A DNA stretch of 64,000 bases from Corydoras sp. C115 (taxonomy: Eukaryota > Chordata > Actinopteri > Siluriformes > Callichthyidae): contig JAFMOC010000261.1 in the NCBI GenBank assembly GCA_019802505.1, forward strand, positions 750,001 through 814,000, given 5' to 3'. A program made the position numbers and the translations under genes. Positions 46,851 to 58,955 of this stretch are shown piece after piece. Position 1 is the stretch's first letter; the number at the start of each line of letters is the position of its first letter. The notes beneath the pieces were generated by a model. The model saw nothing but the letters and a program-made list of their open reading frames with translations. It was not told where the DNA came from and searched no databases.

Positions 46851-47439
46851 GCTTTCAATTTAAATAAAAGCTTCACATATTTTGGCCACTCACAGATATA
46901 ATATTTAATAATGCCCCCTTACTAAATGAACACCCAGGAATAATAGGAATAATCTTTAGGACCTGTTTGAAATCAGACGGGGGACGGGGGACGGGGAACG
47001 TGAAGCGAGTAGTTGCAGATTTACCGACACTATCAATGACATGATTATCAAATCTGAGTGGGGCGCATATTTTTCGGGAGCATCTGATCTTCCTGCAGTC
47101 CCGATTAATATGAATGAAACGGCACGCTGAGAGCGGGTCCTTAGAGAGGGAGTCGGCTCCAGGAATGCTGAAACCATGGCGGCAGAATGAGCATGAACAG
47201 ACGGCAGAGGAACAGCATCCTTTGAGACAGTGATACCCCTGGTAAATTGCCTCCATTTATCTGAGGATCACTTTATAATATTTCATTTATTTAGCATAAG
47301 TGCCTTAGCACGAGTGCAGCTTGATAAAAGTCCAGTGGGATGCCAAGCTGAGTTAGGAGAGGGCGTGTTTGGCATAACTTTAAACAGTACGTACATACAG
47401 TAATGGAACCAGGAGTAGTTCAGTGAGTGCAACCTTTGG
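46851..47439. other. Single-copy intron
   Basis: Unique; no splice-supported exon. Confidence 0.5.
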
Positions 47440-48037
47440 CCATCCATCCATTATCTACTAGGGTCGCGGGGGGGGGTTCCCCATGCCCATCCAGGGGAGA
47501 ATGTTTCGGGCGCTGGGCAGATACATCCAGGACAGGGCGCCAATCTATCACACAGAATCATACAAACACAATCTATATGGGGCAATTTGGAGCATTCAGT
47601 TGACCTTGATCTATGTTTTTGGACTGTGGGAGGAAAGCGGAGAACCCGGAGAAACCGTGTGTGTGCCCAGGGATAGATTGGCGCCCTGTCCTGGGTGTAT
47701 CTGCCCAGCGCCCCTGCCCCTGCACCAGTCCATCACTGGACATACACTTACTCACACAGACACACTCTATATGGGGCAATTTGGAGCATTCAGTTGACCT
47801 TGATCATGTTTTTGGACTGTGGGAGGAAAGCGGAGAACCCGGAGAAACCGAGTGTGCCCATATATAGAGTATGTCTGAGTGTGACACATATAGAGTGTGT
47901 CTGTGTGAGTGATAGATTGGCGCCCTGTCCTAGGTGTATCTGCCCAGCGCCCGAAACGTTCTCCCCTGGATGGGCATGGGCATCCCCCCACCAGCGACCC
48001 TAGTAGAGGATAAAGCAGAAGATAGTGGATGGATGGA
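47440..48037. repeat. SINE mosaic with alternating orientation
   Basis: Minus 47440-47658, plus 47659-47730, minus 47731-47850, plus 47851-48037. The switch ggagaacccggagaaaccg to tgtg occurs twice. Confidence 0.8.
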
Positions 48038-48044
48038 ATGGAGC

Positions 48045-48195
48045 ACAGGGTTAATCACACAGCATCCCTGGAGCAATGAGGGTTAAGGGCCTTGCTCTGG
48101 ACCCACACTGGTAACTTCAGTGGACCTGGGATTTGAACCGCCAACCTTCAGATTGATAGGCCAACGCCCTAACCACTGAGCTACCACGCCCTGAA
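48045..48195 (-). mobile_element. Second tRNA-derived SINE family
   Basis: Read on the minus strand: gggcgtggtagctcagtggt (A box), ggcggttcaaatccc (B box), then aggtccactgaagttacc and agagcaaggcccttaaccct. This is the widespread fish SINE of the ctcagtggttagggcgttgg type (HE1-like), distinct from the main family. Confidence 0.8.
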
Positions 48196-48811
48196 ATAAA
48201 TAAAACATGAAATACATGAAATAAATAACCAGCACAAGGAATTGTGGATTGTTTCTGTAATTGTGCGGCACCTGATATAGATTGAAAACAGGAAAACAAT
48301 AAAAGAAAGGCCTCATATCAATATTTGCTTTTGTTAATACCAGGGGCGTCGTAAGACCTGGGCTTTCGAGGCAATGGCCCCGGGTGTTTTATCAAATGAG
48401 AGCAGCTTTCTCTACAACCTCTCCTCCAGCAGTGGGACCGAACAATGGAGTGACCGTCAGCTGTTTGTGCTTCCAAGCTCTGTGTGTGTGAGGGAGACAG
48501 ATTTTTTTTTCGCCAGTTTCGGGAGTAAAGTTACCGTAAAACTGTATGTTGGCTGTAAAGAGCAGGTTCTCAGCTTTCAGAAACAGTCAGATTTTTTCTG
48601 AAGGCGCAAACTGTCACAAACTTACGGTATTTCAAAGCAAAACCTTGTTAATGTTAACTGTTCACTTCTTAATTGTCTCATCTGCGACCGATTCGTAAAA
48701 CAGATTCATGCTTTTCTGCCGAAGCTCAGGTTCATTTATTCAAAGAATTTCATCCAAAACCATCATTTATTAGAACTGAATGTGCTATCCACTGCTGACA
48801 GACATATTTCA
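48196..48811. other. Single-copy intron
   Basis: Unique apart from caggggcgtcgtaagacc at about 48340, which looks like the end of a hAT-type element; no exon. Confidence 0.45.
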
Positions 48812-49440
48812 TCCATGCATCCATCTATTATCTTCCGCTTTATCCTTTATTAGGGTCACGGGGGGGTTCCCCATGCCCATCCAGGGGAGAACGTTTCGGG
48901 TGCTGGGTAGATACACCCAGGACAGGACGCCAATCTATCGCTGAGCACACACTCACACAGACATACACACTCTATATGGGGCAATTTGGAGAATTCCATT
49001 GACTTGATCCATGTTTTTGGACTGTGGGAAGAAACCGGAGAACAACGGAGGAAACCCATGCGGACACGGGGAGAACATGAAAACTCCACCCAGATGGGGA
49101 TTCGAACCGGGATTCCCTAGCGCTGAGAGGCGAACGTGCTAACCACTAAACCATTAAGGAATTGAGGTAGGAATCCCAATCTGGGTGGAATTTCCATGTT
49201 CTCCCACAGTCCAAAAACATGGATCACGGTCAAATGAAAATTCATAAAGCTTTATGAAGGTATTCATACCACTTTATAACGTCTGTCACAAGCCTTTGTT
49301 CATGTACATAGATGTTCATAATCATAGTCATAAAGTGTTATAACAATATGACATATGGCTTCATAACACCAAGTGACATAATGCATTATAATATGAGCTT
49401 ATTTTAACTTAACTTAACTTAACTTAATAAGCCAGCGTGC
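48812..49440. mobile_element. SINE (-), SINE fragment (+) and foldback arm
   Basis: 48812-49152, 49153-49230 and 49231-49410. Same order and junctions as 39428-40430. Confidence 0.82.
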
Positions 49441-50168
49441 CACCCGACATATTTCATATTCATTATTTAATTTTATCCAATATAAATAATGAATGATCAA
49501 TCAAAATGAATGGAACAACAGTTTGAAAAATGGATAAAAACACTATGATAGGGCAATTTTTAAAGAGGACAGAGGGGGAGTAAGGGATCTGGGATAAAGC
49601 CCCTGATGTTTCTAAACCCTAAAAACTCCCCTGCTTAACACCATTATTTGGAAAACTGGCGTGTAGATTTTTTTAATGTCCTCAAATTTTTTTTTTTTTT
49701 TTTTTTAAAGTCCTCAAAGAAGTTTTTTAAGCCTGTTGGAGAACTTTCCACAGTTCCTCGGGGTACTTTGGCTGTCTCGTTTGCTTTATGTCTTCGCAAT
49801 GTTATCCCAGACTGACACAATGCCATTGCAATCAAGGCTCTGCTGGGGTCATATCATCTACTGTAGGACGCTTTGTGCTTTTTTTGGCTGGATGTAGTCC
49901 CTCATGACTTTGATTGTGCGTTTTGGGTCATTAACATGCTGGAGAATAAATTTGGGACACCTCCCTGATGGACCCGGGTGATGGATAAGAATCTGTACTT
50001 CTCGCACAACAATTTTGACCGAATCGCCATCTCCATTTGCAGAACGACTCCACACCTGCAGGATACATCCGCTAGGCTTCACTACCGAATGATGGCCACA
50101 AATCCATGTTGCATAGTCATTTATATATGCTATAATTACTATATGACTACTATATATATATGTGTATA

Positions 50169-50229
<61 letters not shown>

Positions 50230-50376
50230 CTAAAATATATTAACATATATTTTATATTTTTTGGTGCGGCTTCTATAATGTTGCAACTGACGCTTCGTTG
50301 CAATGCGTGAAATACATTATTTTCACAATGTTTTTTTTAGAATCTCTATTCTGTAATCTGACAAGTATTAGATTTT
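49441..50376. other. Intron with poly-T and (TA)n
   Basis: Unique sequence, T-run 49686-49706, (TA)n 50155-50228. Confidence 0.6.
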
Positions 50377-50746
50377 TAGAGAAACCGGAACCCTTTTACT
50401 CAGCGATTAGTGTTCAATTTAAAAACTACACTAGATTACATCGCGGTAGACTAGTTTATCAGCAATTTTAGAGAAACTGGAACCCTTTTACACAGCGATT
50501 AGTGTTCAATTTAAAAACTACACTAGATTACATCGTGGTAGACTAGTTTATCAACAATTTTAGAGAAACCGGAACCCTTTTACTCAGCGATTAGTGTTCA
50601 ATTTACAAACTACACTAGATTACATCGCGGTAGACTAGTTTATCAGCAATTTTAGAGAAACCAGAACCCTTTTCCTCAGCGATTAGTGTTCAATTTAAAA
50701 ACTACACTAGATTACATCGCGGTAGACTAGTTTATCAACAATTTTA
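50377..50746 (+). repeat. 92 bp minisatellite, four units
   Basis: Units start with tagagaaac at 50377, 50469, 50561 and 50653. Only a few substitutions separate units (for example catcgcgg/catcgtgg). Not related to the SINE or foldback family. Confidence 0.93.
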
Positions 50747-50795
50747 GGTGATAAAGTGATTTATTTTAATTACATTTAACCCATCCGTGCATGTG

Positions 50796-50796
<1 letters not shown>

Positions 50797-50852
<56 letters not shown>
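50797..50852. repeat. (CA)n microsatellite
   Basis: About 27 CA units. Confidence 0.97.
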
Positions 50853-50855
<3 letters not shown>

Positions 50856-50884
50856 GTGAAGTGAGCACACGTGCCCGGAGCGGT

Positions 50885-51180
50885 GAGCAGCGTTCGTTAA
50901 ACACAAACGTTATAAGGCTTTATGTCTCTGGTCTCTATAATAAGTTGATGAACAGTTAAAATATATAATTTATAATGCATTACGCAACTTTGTGTTATAA
51001 AGCCTTATGGCATGTTCTTAAAACGCTTTATGAGTGTGGTTGGACATTACATTCTTGGACATTAACAAAGGCTTATTGCAAGTATTATAAAGCATTAGGA
51101 ATACTTTATAAAGCATAATAAATGCTTAATGTGTTAATAATGCATTATGAATTCAGTGGTTAGGTAAAGTGATACCGGAT
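50885..51180 (+). mobile_element. Foldback right part
   Basis: From gcgttcgttaaacacaaacg to cattatgaattcagtgg and gtgataccgg. Confidence 0.78.
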
Positions 51181-51261
51181 TTTTTCTATATAATTATTAA
51201 TTAACATTTATTTTTAGGATATTAGTAATCAAAGGTTCGTATGTAGGCCTTTTACTCAAAA

Positions 51262-51740
51262 TAATTCAATTGACCTTGATCCATGTTATTGAACTGTGGG
51301 AGGAAACCAGAGAACACGGAGGAAACTTACCCAGACACGGGGAGAACATGGAAACTCCACCCAGATTGGGATTCGAACCTGGATCCACAGCGCTGAGAGG
51401 TGGACGTGCTAACCACTAAGCCACCATGTCGCCCACTTTAATTTACTCACTGACTTACTCACTCGTTATCTTCTGTTTAATCCTCTACTAGGGTCTCGGG
51501 GCAGGGGGTTCCCCATGCCCTTTAGGGGAGAACTATTTGGGCACTGGGCAGATACACCCAGGACAGGACGCCAGTCTATCACTGCACACACACTCACTGA
51601 CACAGACACACACAAACACACTCTATATGAGGCAATTTGGAGAACATGGCAACTCCATCCAGATTGGGATACGAACCTGGATCCCCAGCACTGGGAGGCG
51701 GACGTGCTAACCACTAAGCCATCATGCTGCCCCACTGTAA
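51262..51740 (-). mobile_element. Two partial SINEs
   Basis: 51262-51434 and 51463-51735; the second is followed by actgtaattt-acaagatgtaaat, a flank shared with the two copies near 62 kb. Confidence 0.82.
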
Positions 51741-51783
51741 TTTAACAAGATGTAAATATTTAATAGCATTAAAAAATATATTA

Positions 51784-52353
51784 TATGGCTTAGTGGTTAG
51801 CACATTGGCCTCTCAGCATTAGGGATTTCTGGTTCCAATCCCATTCTGGGTGGAGTTTTCATGTTCTCCCCGTGTCCGCGTGTTTCCTCCGGGTTCTCCG
51901 GTTTCCTCGCACAGTCCAATAAAAGGCCGCTCAAGGAGGATGAGTCCCCCACTGAGTCTTGGTCCTCCCAAGGTTTCTTCCTTAAATAACAACATAAAAG
52001 GGAGTTTTTTCTTGCCACTGTCGCTTCAGCTTGCTCTTTGGGGGTTTAAAGGCTTTTCATTCTGTAAAGCTGCTTTGTGACAATGTACTGTTGTAAAAAG
52101 CGCTATATAAATAAATAACTTAAACTTAAACTTAAACTTAAAAAAAAACATGGATCAAGGTCAATTGAATTCTCCAAATTGCCCCATATGGAGTGTTTCT
52201 GTGTGAGTGAGTGTGTGCCCAGCGATAGATTGGCGCCCTGTCCTGGGTGTATCTGCCCAGCGCCCGAAACGTTCTCCCCTGGATGGGCATGGGGAACCCC
52301 CCCACGACTCTAGTAGAGGATAAAGCGGAAGATAGTGGATGGATGGATGGATA
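51784..52353 (+). mobile_element. SINE split by a LINE 3-prime end
   Basis: SINE 51784-51920, LINE end 51921-52145 (ccgctcaaggaggatgag to acttaaacttaaactta), SINE 52146-52353. The break is in agtccaaaaacatgg. Confidence 0.85.
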
Positions 52354-53020
52354 TTTTTGGCATCTTAATTATCTTTAGTAGCTACAGTATGTCCGGTTAA
52401 TGAAATCTCTGAGGTTTTGATTTTAGATCTGTTGATGTGTTAGGTATGACTTGATTCACTTACGGTGAATTCGAAAGGCTCACAAAACTTTCGAATAGTG
52501 CTTTTTTGAGAGCGAGACACCGAGAGAGACCCAGAGAGAGAGAGACATACTGTAGGACGGAGAGAATGCTGTGACACATTTGCAAGCGAAATGTGCTGGT
52601 AGTAATTGACCTCGACGTTGGAATAAGTTAACCTTGATTCAGGCACTCACAGCATCTTTTGAGGAAGGGCTGTGATTGTAGTCTAAGTGCCGTAGCAAAA
52701 CAGGGGCCCCTTTTTGTTTAGGCTTAATTACCAAATTATCATCCCGAAAGATAAGAGACAGACGAAGAGAGGCGGCGAGCGAAAGGGAGACAGCCGGAGA
52801 CAGAGGCGTATTCCTCACTGCTTTAAGGCTTTTCTGCACTTTTTGCACATGTAGAGTCTGATATTTTCATTTAGATGCAGAAATTAGCTGTACTTATTTA
52901 ATCCAGACTTTTAAGGTAAAATCACAATTTAAATCACTATTAGCGAAAATATCGTAATTAACGTATCTATTTTGTATATTTATCTGTTTTTTTTTTTTTT
53001 ATTAATTAAGTTATTTATAA
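52354..53020. other. Single-copy intron
   Basis: Unique, with (GA)-rich 52500-52550 and T-run 52987-53000. Confidence 0.5.
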
Positions 53021-53426
53021 GGGCGGCATGGTGGCTTAGTGGTTAGCACGTTCTCCTCTCAGCACGAGGGATTCCCGGTTCGAATCCCAATCTGGGTGGA
53101 GTTTCCATGTTCTCCCCGTGTCTGCGTGGGTTTCCTCCGGGTTCTCCGGTTTCCTCCCACAGTCCAAAAACATGGATCAAGTCAATTGAGTTCTCCAAAT
53201 TGCCCCATATAGAGTGTGTATGCGTGCGTGTCTGTGTGAGTGAGTGTGTGCCCAGCGATAGATTGGCGCCCTGTCCTGGGTGTATCTGCCCAGCGCCCGA
53301 AACGTTCTCCCCTGGATGGACATGGGGAACCCCCCCCCGACCCTAGTTGGTGGATGGTTTTACCTTTCCCCCCCCCCGTGACCCTAATAGAGGATAAAGC
53401 GGAAGATAATGGATGGATTTTCTGGT
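53021..53426 (+). mobile_element. SINE with duplicated 3-prime part
   Basis: Full SINE; its end contains ccgaccctagttggtggatg then ccccccccgtgaccctaata, so the G/C-run region is present twice. Confidence 0.85.
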
Positions 53427-53439
53427 TTATAATGTCTAT

Positions 53440-53850
53440 TAAAATTTCTGGTATAAGGTATACATAACGCTTAACACATGAGCCTTTGTTAATGTATGTA
53501 GATGTTCATAATGACATTCATAAAGTGTTATAACAATTTGACATAAGGCTTTATAATACAAAGTGACATAATGCATTATAATCTGAACTTATTTCAATTT
53601 TTGATTCTTTGGATGTTTGGACATTCTTACTTCAAACAAGATGATTCCACTTTACTTAAAGTCTGTAAAGAGCATTTATAAGCTTTTATAAGACATTATG
53701 CACTACTATATATGCAGTCTCTTTCATTAATGACAACACTTCATGCCTGTAAAGAGAGCTTATAAGCTTTTATAACCAGTTATGAGCAGTTAAAAAGTTT
53801 TGTTCAGAAAAAGCGTTTGTTAAACGCCTTATGTTGTTGATCTCTATAAT
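53440..53850 (+). mobile_element. Foldback fragment
   Basis: Left arm remnant, inner region and start of the right part; truncated at ctctataatcc. Confidence 0.75.
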
Positions 53851-53898
53851 CCAAAAACACGGATTAAGGTAAATCGAATGCTCCAAATTGCCCCATGT

Positions 53899-53955
<57 letters not shown>

Positions 53956-54146
53956 GTGAGTGAGTCCAGTGATAGATTGGCACCCTGTTGTAAAATAACA
54001 ACATAACGGGGACTTTTTTCTTGCCACTGTCGCTTCGGCTTGCTCTTTGAGAGTTCAAAGGCTTATAACACTGTAAAGCTGCTTTGTGACAAAGTGCTAT
54101 TGTAAAAAGTGCTCTATAAATAAATTACTTGAACTTGAACTTCACT
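53851..54146 (+). mobile_element. SINE fragment, (GT)n, LINE 3-prime end
   Basis: SINE 53851-53988 with internal (GT)n 53900-53952, joined to a LINE end 53989-54146 (aacttgaacttcac tail). Confidence 0.78.
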
Positions 54147-54857
54147 GTACAAAACAATTCGGATGACGGTTAGAGCACTGTTTCATTTTCTAAAACGAAT
54201 GTCCATTTGCTATATTTTCATTTATATATCTAAACTGTATTTTTGGAATTATGGATGCATCTTTATTAATCAGCCTTAGAGTGCCCCCTTGAGTCTGAAA
54301 CAAACTGCAATCTGGGAAATGAAGCAGGATTTATTTCAAAATCATGATTTCATTGAATGTTCTGAAGGTTTGACATGTGCTTTAGATGCTTAATGTGCTA
54401 TAGATGCAGCACCGTGTTTTTAATTATGATTAACAATATATTGTTAATGCTTACAATTAAGTACAATAGGTATTTATGCTCGTGTCATTTTAGTATGGGC
54501 TTATGACCACATGTAATATTCTGCTGTATGCTTTACACAGATTTGTGTAAAGGGTTGATTTCTCAGCAGTAAATCTCGTCTGGACCTCTCGTATGTGTCG
54601 TGCTTGGTTTGCCTTCAGACATGGAACGCATGGGGATGGTGAAGCCGAGCTGTAAAGGCAGCATTCAATAGATGTCCACCTGTATTTAGTATGCTCGACG
54701 GATTTCTTTATTTAACCCCAAACACGGTTCAGCGTTCGAAGAGCATTGATCTGGTTTGGGGTTAAATGAAGGATTCGGGAAAGAATACTAACCAGGAAAT
54801 CAGATCCATGTGGTTCTGCAGCTGTGATGTAACCTGACTTTACCAGAGCAGTAAGAA
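54147..54857. other. Single-copy intron
   Basis: Unique; no exon seen. Confidence 0.5.
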
Positions 54858-56060
54858 TTTTTTGACTGTGGGGGTTCCCCATGCCCATCCAGAGGAGAAC
54901 GTTTCAGGCGCTGATAATGAATGAATGAAAATGAATAATTATATTTGGAAGGTCCAGTCACACTCACCCACACAGAAGAAGGACAGCCCACCTGGCAGAT
55001 ACACCCAGGACAGGGCGCCAATCTATGTATTGGCACACTCACTCACACAGACACACACTAACACACACTATATGGGGCAATTTAGGGCATTCAATTTACT
55101 TTAAATTCATGTTTTTGGACTGGGGGAGGAAACTTACCAAGACCATGGAACATGGAAGCTCTACTCAGATTGGGATTGGAACCTGGATCCCCAGCGCTGA
55201 GAGGTGGACGAGCTAACCAGTAATTTAGACCATTTAATTGACCTTGATCCATGTTTTTGGACTGTGGGAGGAAACCCGAGGACCTCAGAGGAAACCCAGA
55301 CACGCTAGACACGGGGAGAACATGGAAACTCCACCAAGATTGGGATTCAAACCTGGATCCCCAGCACTGAGAGGCGAACATGCAAATCATTAAGCCAACT
55401 TGACACCTCAACTACAAATAATTAGCTTAAAAATTAATTACTTCATTCATTATTCTCCACTTTATCCTCTAATAGGGTCGCGGGGGGGTTCCACCAGGCC
55501 CATCCAGGGGAGAATGTTTCAGGCGCTGAGCAGATACACCCAGGACTGGGCTCCAATCTATCACTGGACACACACTCACTCACACAGACACACACCTTGA
55601 ATTCATGGTATTGGATTGTGGGTGGAAACCAGAGAACCTCACGGACATGTGGAGAACATGGAAACTCCACCCAGATTGGGATTCGAACCTGGATCCCCAG
55701 TGCTGAGAGGCCAACGTGCTAACCAGTAATTTAGAACATTTAATTTACCTTGAATACGTGGTTTTGGACTGTGGGAGGAAACCGGAGAACCCGGAGGAAA
55801 CCCACGCGGACACGGGGAGAACATGGAAACTCCACCCAGATTGGGATTTAAACCTGGATCCCTAGCGCTGAGGAACCCGGAGGAACCCAGAGGAAACACA
55901 CGTGGACACGGGGAGAACAGGGAAACTCCACCCAGATTGGGATTCGAACCGGGATCCCCAGCACTGAGAGGAGAACATGCTAACCACTAAGCCACCTCAA
56001 CTGCAATTAATGTACTTAAAAATTCATTCTTTATCCTCTGTTAGGGTCACGCGGGGGGGG
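54858..56060 (-). mobile_element. Series of SINE fragments
   Basis: 54858-55215 (with an 81 bp foreign insert 54913-54993), 55220-55405, 55441-55730, 55731-55875, 55876-56000 and a scrap to 56065. Several share the junction aaccagtaatttagaacatttaat. Confidence 0.8.
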
Positions 56061-56168
56061 GGGGTTCTGTTGGAATTTAATGAACGTAAAAAGACATGAA
56101 TTGTATTATTTGAAAGGTTTGGTCAACTTTGGAATGCTTTTACCATTGTAATGATATTTTTGTAATTT

Positions 56169-56514
56169 CATTCATTCATTATCTCCCGCTTTATCCTCTA
56201 TTAGGGTCGCGGTGGGGTTCCCCATGCCCATCCAGGGGAGAACGTCTCGGGCGCTGGGCAGATAGACCCAGGACAGGGCGCCAATCCATCGCTGGGCACA
56301 CACTCACTCACACAGACACACTCTATATGGGGCAATTTTGAGAATTCAATTGACTTGATCCATGTTTTTGGACTGTGGGAGGAAACCGGAGAACCCGGAG
56401 GAAACCCACGCGGACACGGGGAGAACATGGAAACTCCACCCAGATGGGGATTCGAACCGGGAATCCCTAGCGCTGAGAGGCGAACGTGCTGACCACTAAG
56501 CCACCGTGCCGCCC
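56169..56514 (-). mobile_element. tRNA-derived SINE, intact
   Basis: Perfect duplication tatttttgtaattt at 56155-56168 and 56515-56528; A and B boxes intact. Confidence 0.95.
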
Positions 56515-56528
56515 TATTTTTGTAATTT

Positions 56529-56905
56529 ACGATATGTAAACAACTGCTGAATGGCAGAGGGAATGACCAGGTGGGGGTTGAGTGTGTAAATTGTAGGAAT
56601 TGTAGAAAGTCTGGTTGCAGGGTGACCTCTGAAAATATAGAATTCCATCCATTAGGGGCAAGTAACATTTGTTAACACTGATCTTCCTGGACTCTTGAAA
56701 TTCTGAGGACAACAGCCCCCCTTTTTTTTGAATCATTAAGGGGTCATCAGGCAGCTATTCATATGCATAACGACCCAAAGCTCGTCCACCCCCTCTGCCT
56801 GCAACTTGCACAACCGTTATGTTTACAGGTGTGTCTGTGTGTGTGTGTGTGTGTGCATGCGTGCGTGAGTGTGTGTGTGTATGAGAAATGCTAGTTTGGG
56901 TATGT
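56529..56905. other. Single-copy intron with (GT)n
   Basis: Unique sequence; (GT)n 56830-56880. Confidence 0.6.
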
Positions 56906-57120
56906 CATTTACATTACATTTACATTTAGTCATTTAGCAGACGCTTTTATCCAAAGCGACTTACAAATGAGAACACCACAAGTCAGAAGCCATGGAGAAA
57001 ACCAACTATGTCTGTCATTATTGTGCACTGTGGGCTATTGGAACCAAAGACAAATTCCTTGTATGTGTGAGCATACTTGGCCAATAAAGTCCGATTCTGA
57101 TTCTGATTCTGATTCTGCCT
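56906..57120. mobile_element. SINE/LINE tails
   Basis: Minus strand 56906-56970: gtaagtcgctttggataaaa and gcgtctgctaaatgac, the common fish SINE tail. Plus strand about 57020-57118: acttggccaataaagtccgattctgattctg, a LINE end (core ggccaataaagt at 57079). Confidence 0.7.
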
Positions 57121-57666
57121 TACAGGTGAAACGCTAGGTAAAACCTGAATTCAAAGGTAAATTCCCTGAAATTCAGCCTAATGTAATGCAGTAACAGACA
57201 TTCTGCAATGAAAGTTTAGTGAAATTGAACATGCTTTCAGTGACTACAAATAAAAAGAAACAGATATCTACAGACATTCAGACAGAGTCCTCAAACTAAT
57301 TTTACAGCAAACTGTGTTTTTACTCCTAAATGTAGACAAACATACATTACATACAGACGTACCTAAGTTTATTTTTAGAAGTTGTACTTTATTTTAGTTT
57401 ATATTGAAAACACAATAATTCAGTTGCGCCTTGATTTTATTTCGCATGCTTGTTTTTTAGTGTGTACATACGTTTTTTTTTAATAAAACATACTGATACA
57501 TATGTATGTATCTCTTCCTTACCAATAATAAATAGTACATATAGATGTACCTGAGGTTATATTTAGAATTCATGTCTGCACTTTATTTTAGTAATATTGA
57601 AAACATAATAATTCAGTTGCGCTTTGCGCCTCGATTTTATTTATTAATAATATATATTAATAGTAT
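57121..57666. other. AT-rich intron
   Basis: A loosely repeated segment (aattcagttgcgc.ttgattttatt at about 57417 and 57610) but nothing coding. Confidence 0.5.
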
Positions 57667-57678
57667 ATATAATAATAA

Positions 57679-57818
57679 TTCATTCATTCATTCATTCATT
57701 ATCTCCCGCTTTATCCTCTATTAGGGTCGTGGTGGGGTTCCCCATGCCCATCCAGGGGAGAACGTCCCGGGCGCTGGGCAGAAAGACCCAGGACAGGGCG
57801 CCAATCCATCGCTGGGCA
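57679..57818 (-). mobile_element. SINE truncated at ctgggca
   Basis: Duplication atataataataa at 57667-57678 and 57819-57830; same 5-prime breakpoint as two other copies. Confidence 0.9.
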
Positions 57819-57924
57819 ATATAATAATAATAATATATATTAATAAGTATTATTGGGACTGGGGACTCAGAAATTATTATAATTATTGTTATAATTATTA
57901 ATTATTATAATAATTATATTTGGA

Positions 57925-58274
57925 GCGGCACGGTGGCTTAGTGGTTAGCATGTTCGCCTCTCAGCGCTAGGGATTCCCGGTTCGAATCCCCATCTGGGTG
58001 GAGTTTCCATGTTCTCCCCGTGTCTGCGTGGGTTTCCTCCGGGTTCTCCGGTTTCCTCCCACAGTCCAAAAACATGGATCAAGTCAATTGAATTCTCAAA
58101 ATTGCCCCGTATAGAGTGTGTCTGTGTGAGTGAGTGTGTGCCCAGCGATAGATTGGCGCCCTGTCCTGGGTCTATCTGCCCAGCGCCCGAGTCGCTCTCC
58201 CCTGGATGGGCATGGGGAACCCCACCGCGACCCTAATGGAGGATGAGGCGGGAGATAATGAATGAATGAAAATG
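57925..58274 (+). mobile_element. tRNA-derived SINE, intact
   Basis: Duplication aataattatatttgg just before 57925 and at 58275-58290. Its tail and right flank are the source of the 81 bp insert at 54913. Confidence 0.93.
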
Positions 58275-58290
58275 AATAATTATATTTGGA

Positions 58291-58500
58291 AGGTCCAGTC
58301 ACACTCACCCACACAGAAGAAGGACAGCCCACCTAAGGGTTATATACCGAAGCAGCATCTTTGAGAACTCAGAGCTCTCTCATCAATCGTGGTTGCCCGC
58401 CATTGATGATTTTTCCTGTACACTTGTTTGTCTATTCAGTAAAACACTTTAAATTCTTTTGGAACAAAACCGCCGACTTATGACCGTTTATTGGAACATA
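58291..58500 (+). mobile_element. Possible LTR end
   Basis: gggttatatacc as a TATA-like site, then attcagtaaaacacttt and a T-rich end; LTR-like order, no partner seen. Confidence 0.3.
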
Positions 58501-58752
58501 ACATTCCCCATGCCCATCCAGGGGAGAACGTTTCGGGCGCTGGGCAGATACACCCAGGACAGGGCGCCAATCTATCGCTGGACACACACTCACTCACACA
58601 CAACCACACACCTTGAATCCTTGTTTCCACGTTTTTGGACGTTTTTGAGAACCTCACGGACACGGGGAGAACATGGAAACTCCACCCAAAAACGGGATTC
58701 GAACCCGCTGAAAAGCAAACGTGCTCACCACTAAGCCACCGTGCCGTCCTAA
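58501..58752 (-). mobile_element. Partial SINE
   Basis: Lost tail and central part (ccttgaatccttgtttcc); ends gccaccgtgccgtcc. Confidence 0.82.
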
Positions 58753-58955
58753 TGAAAAATCAATTAATTTCTTTTTCATAAAGGACTGTGAGCAGTTCTG
58801 TTCAGAGCTAATTAACTGATAATGAATGTAATTAATAACTTCATGATATATATTGTAGTGCAATCACATAATGTGACAGTGATTGAAAGTAAGATTTGCG
58901 GAGCTTTGGGTATGGCATTAAAGGTGTTATTGCAGTGTCGTTTTCTGATTTGCAG

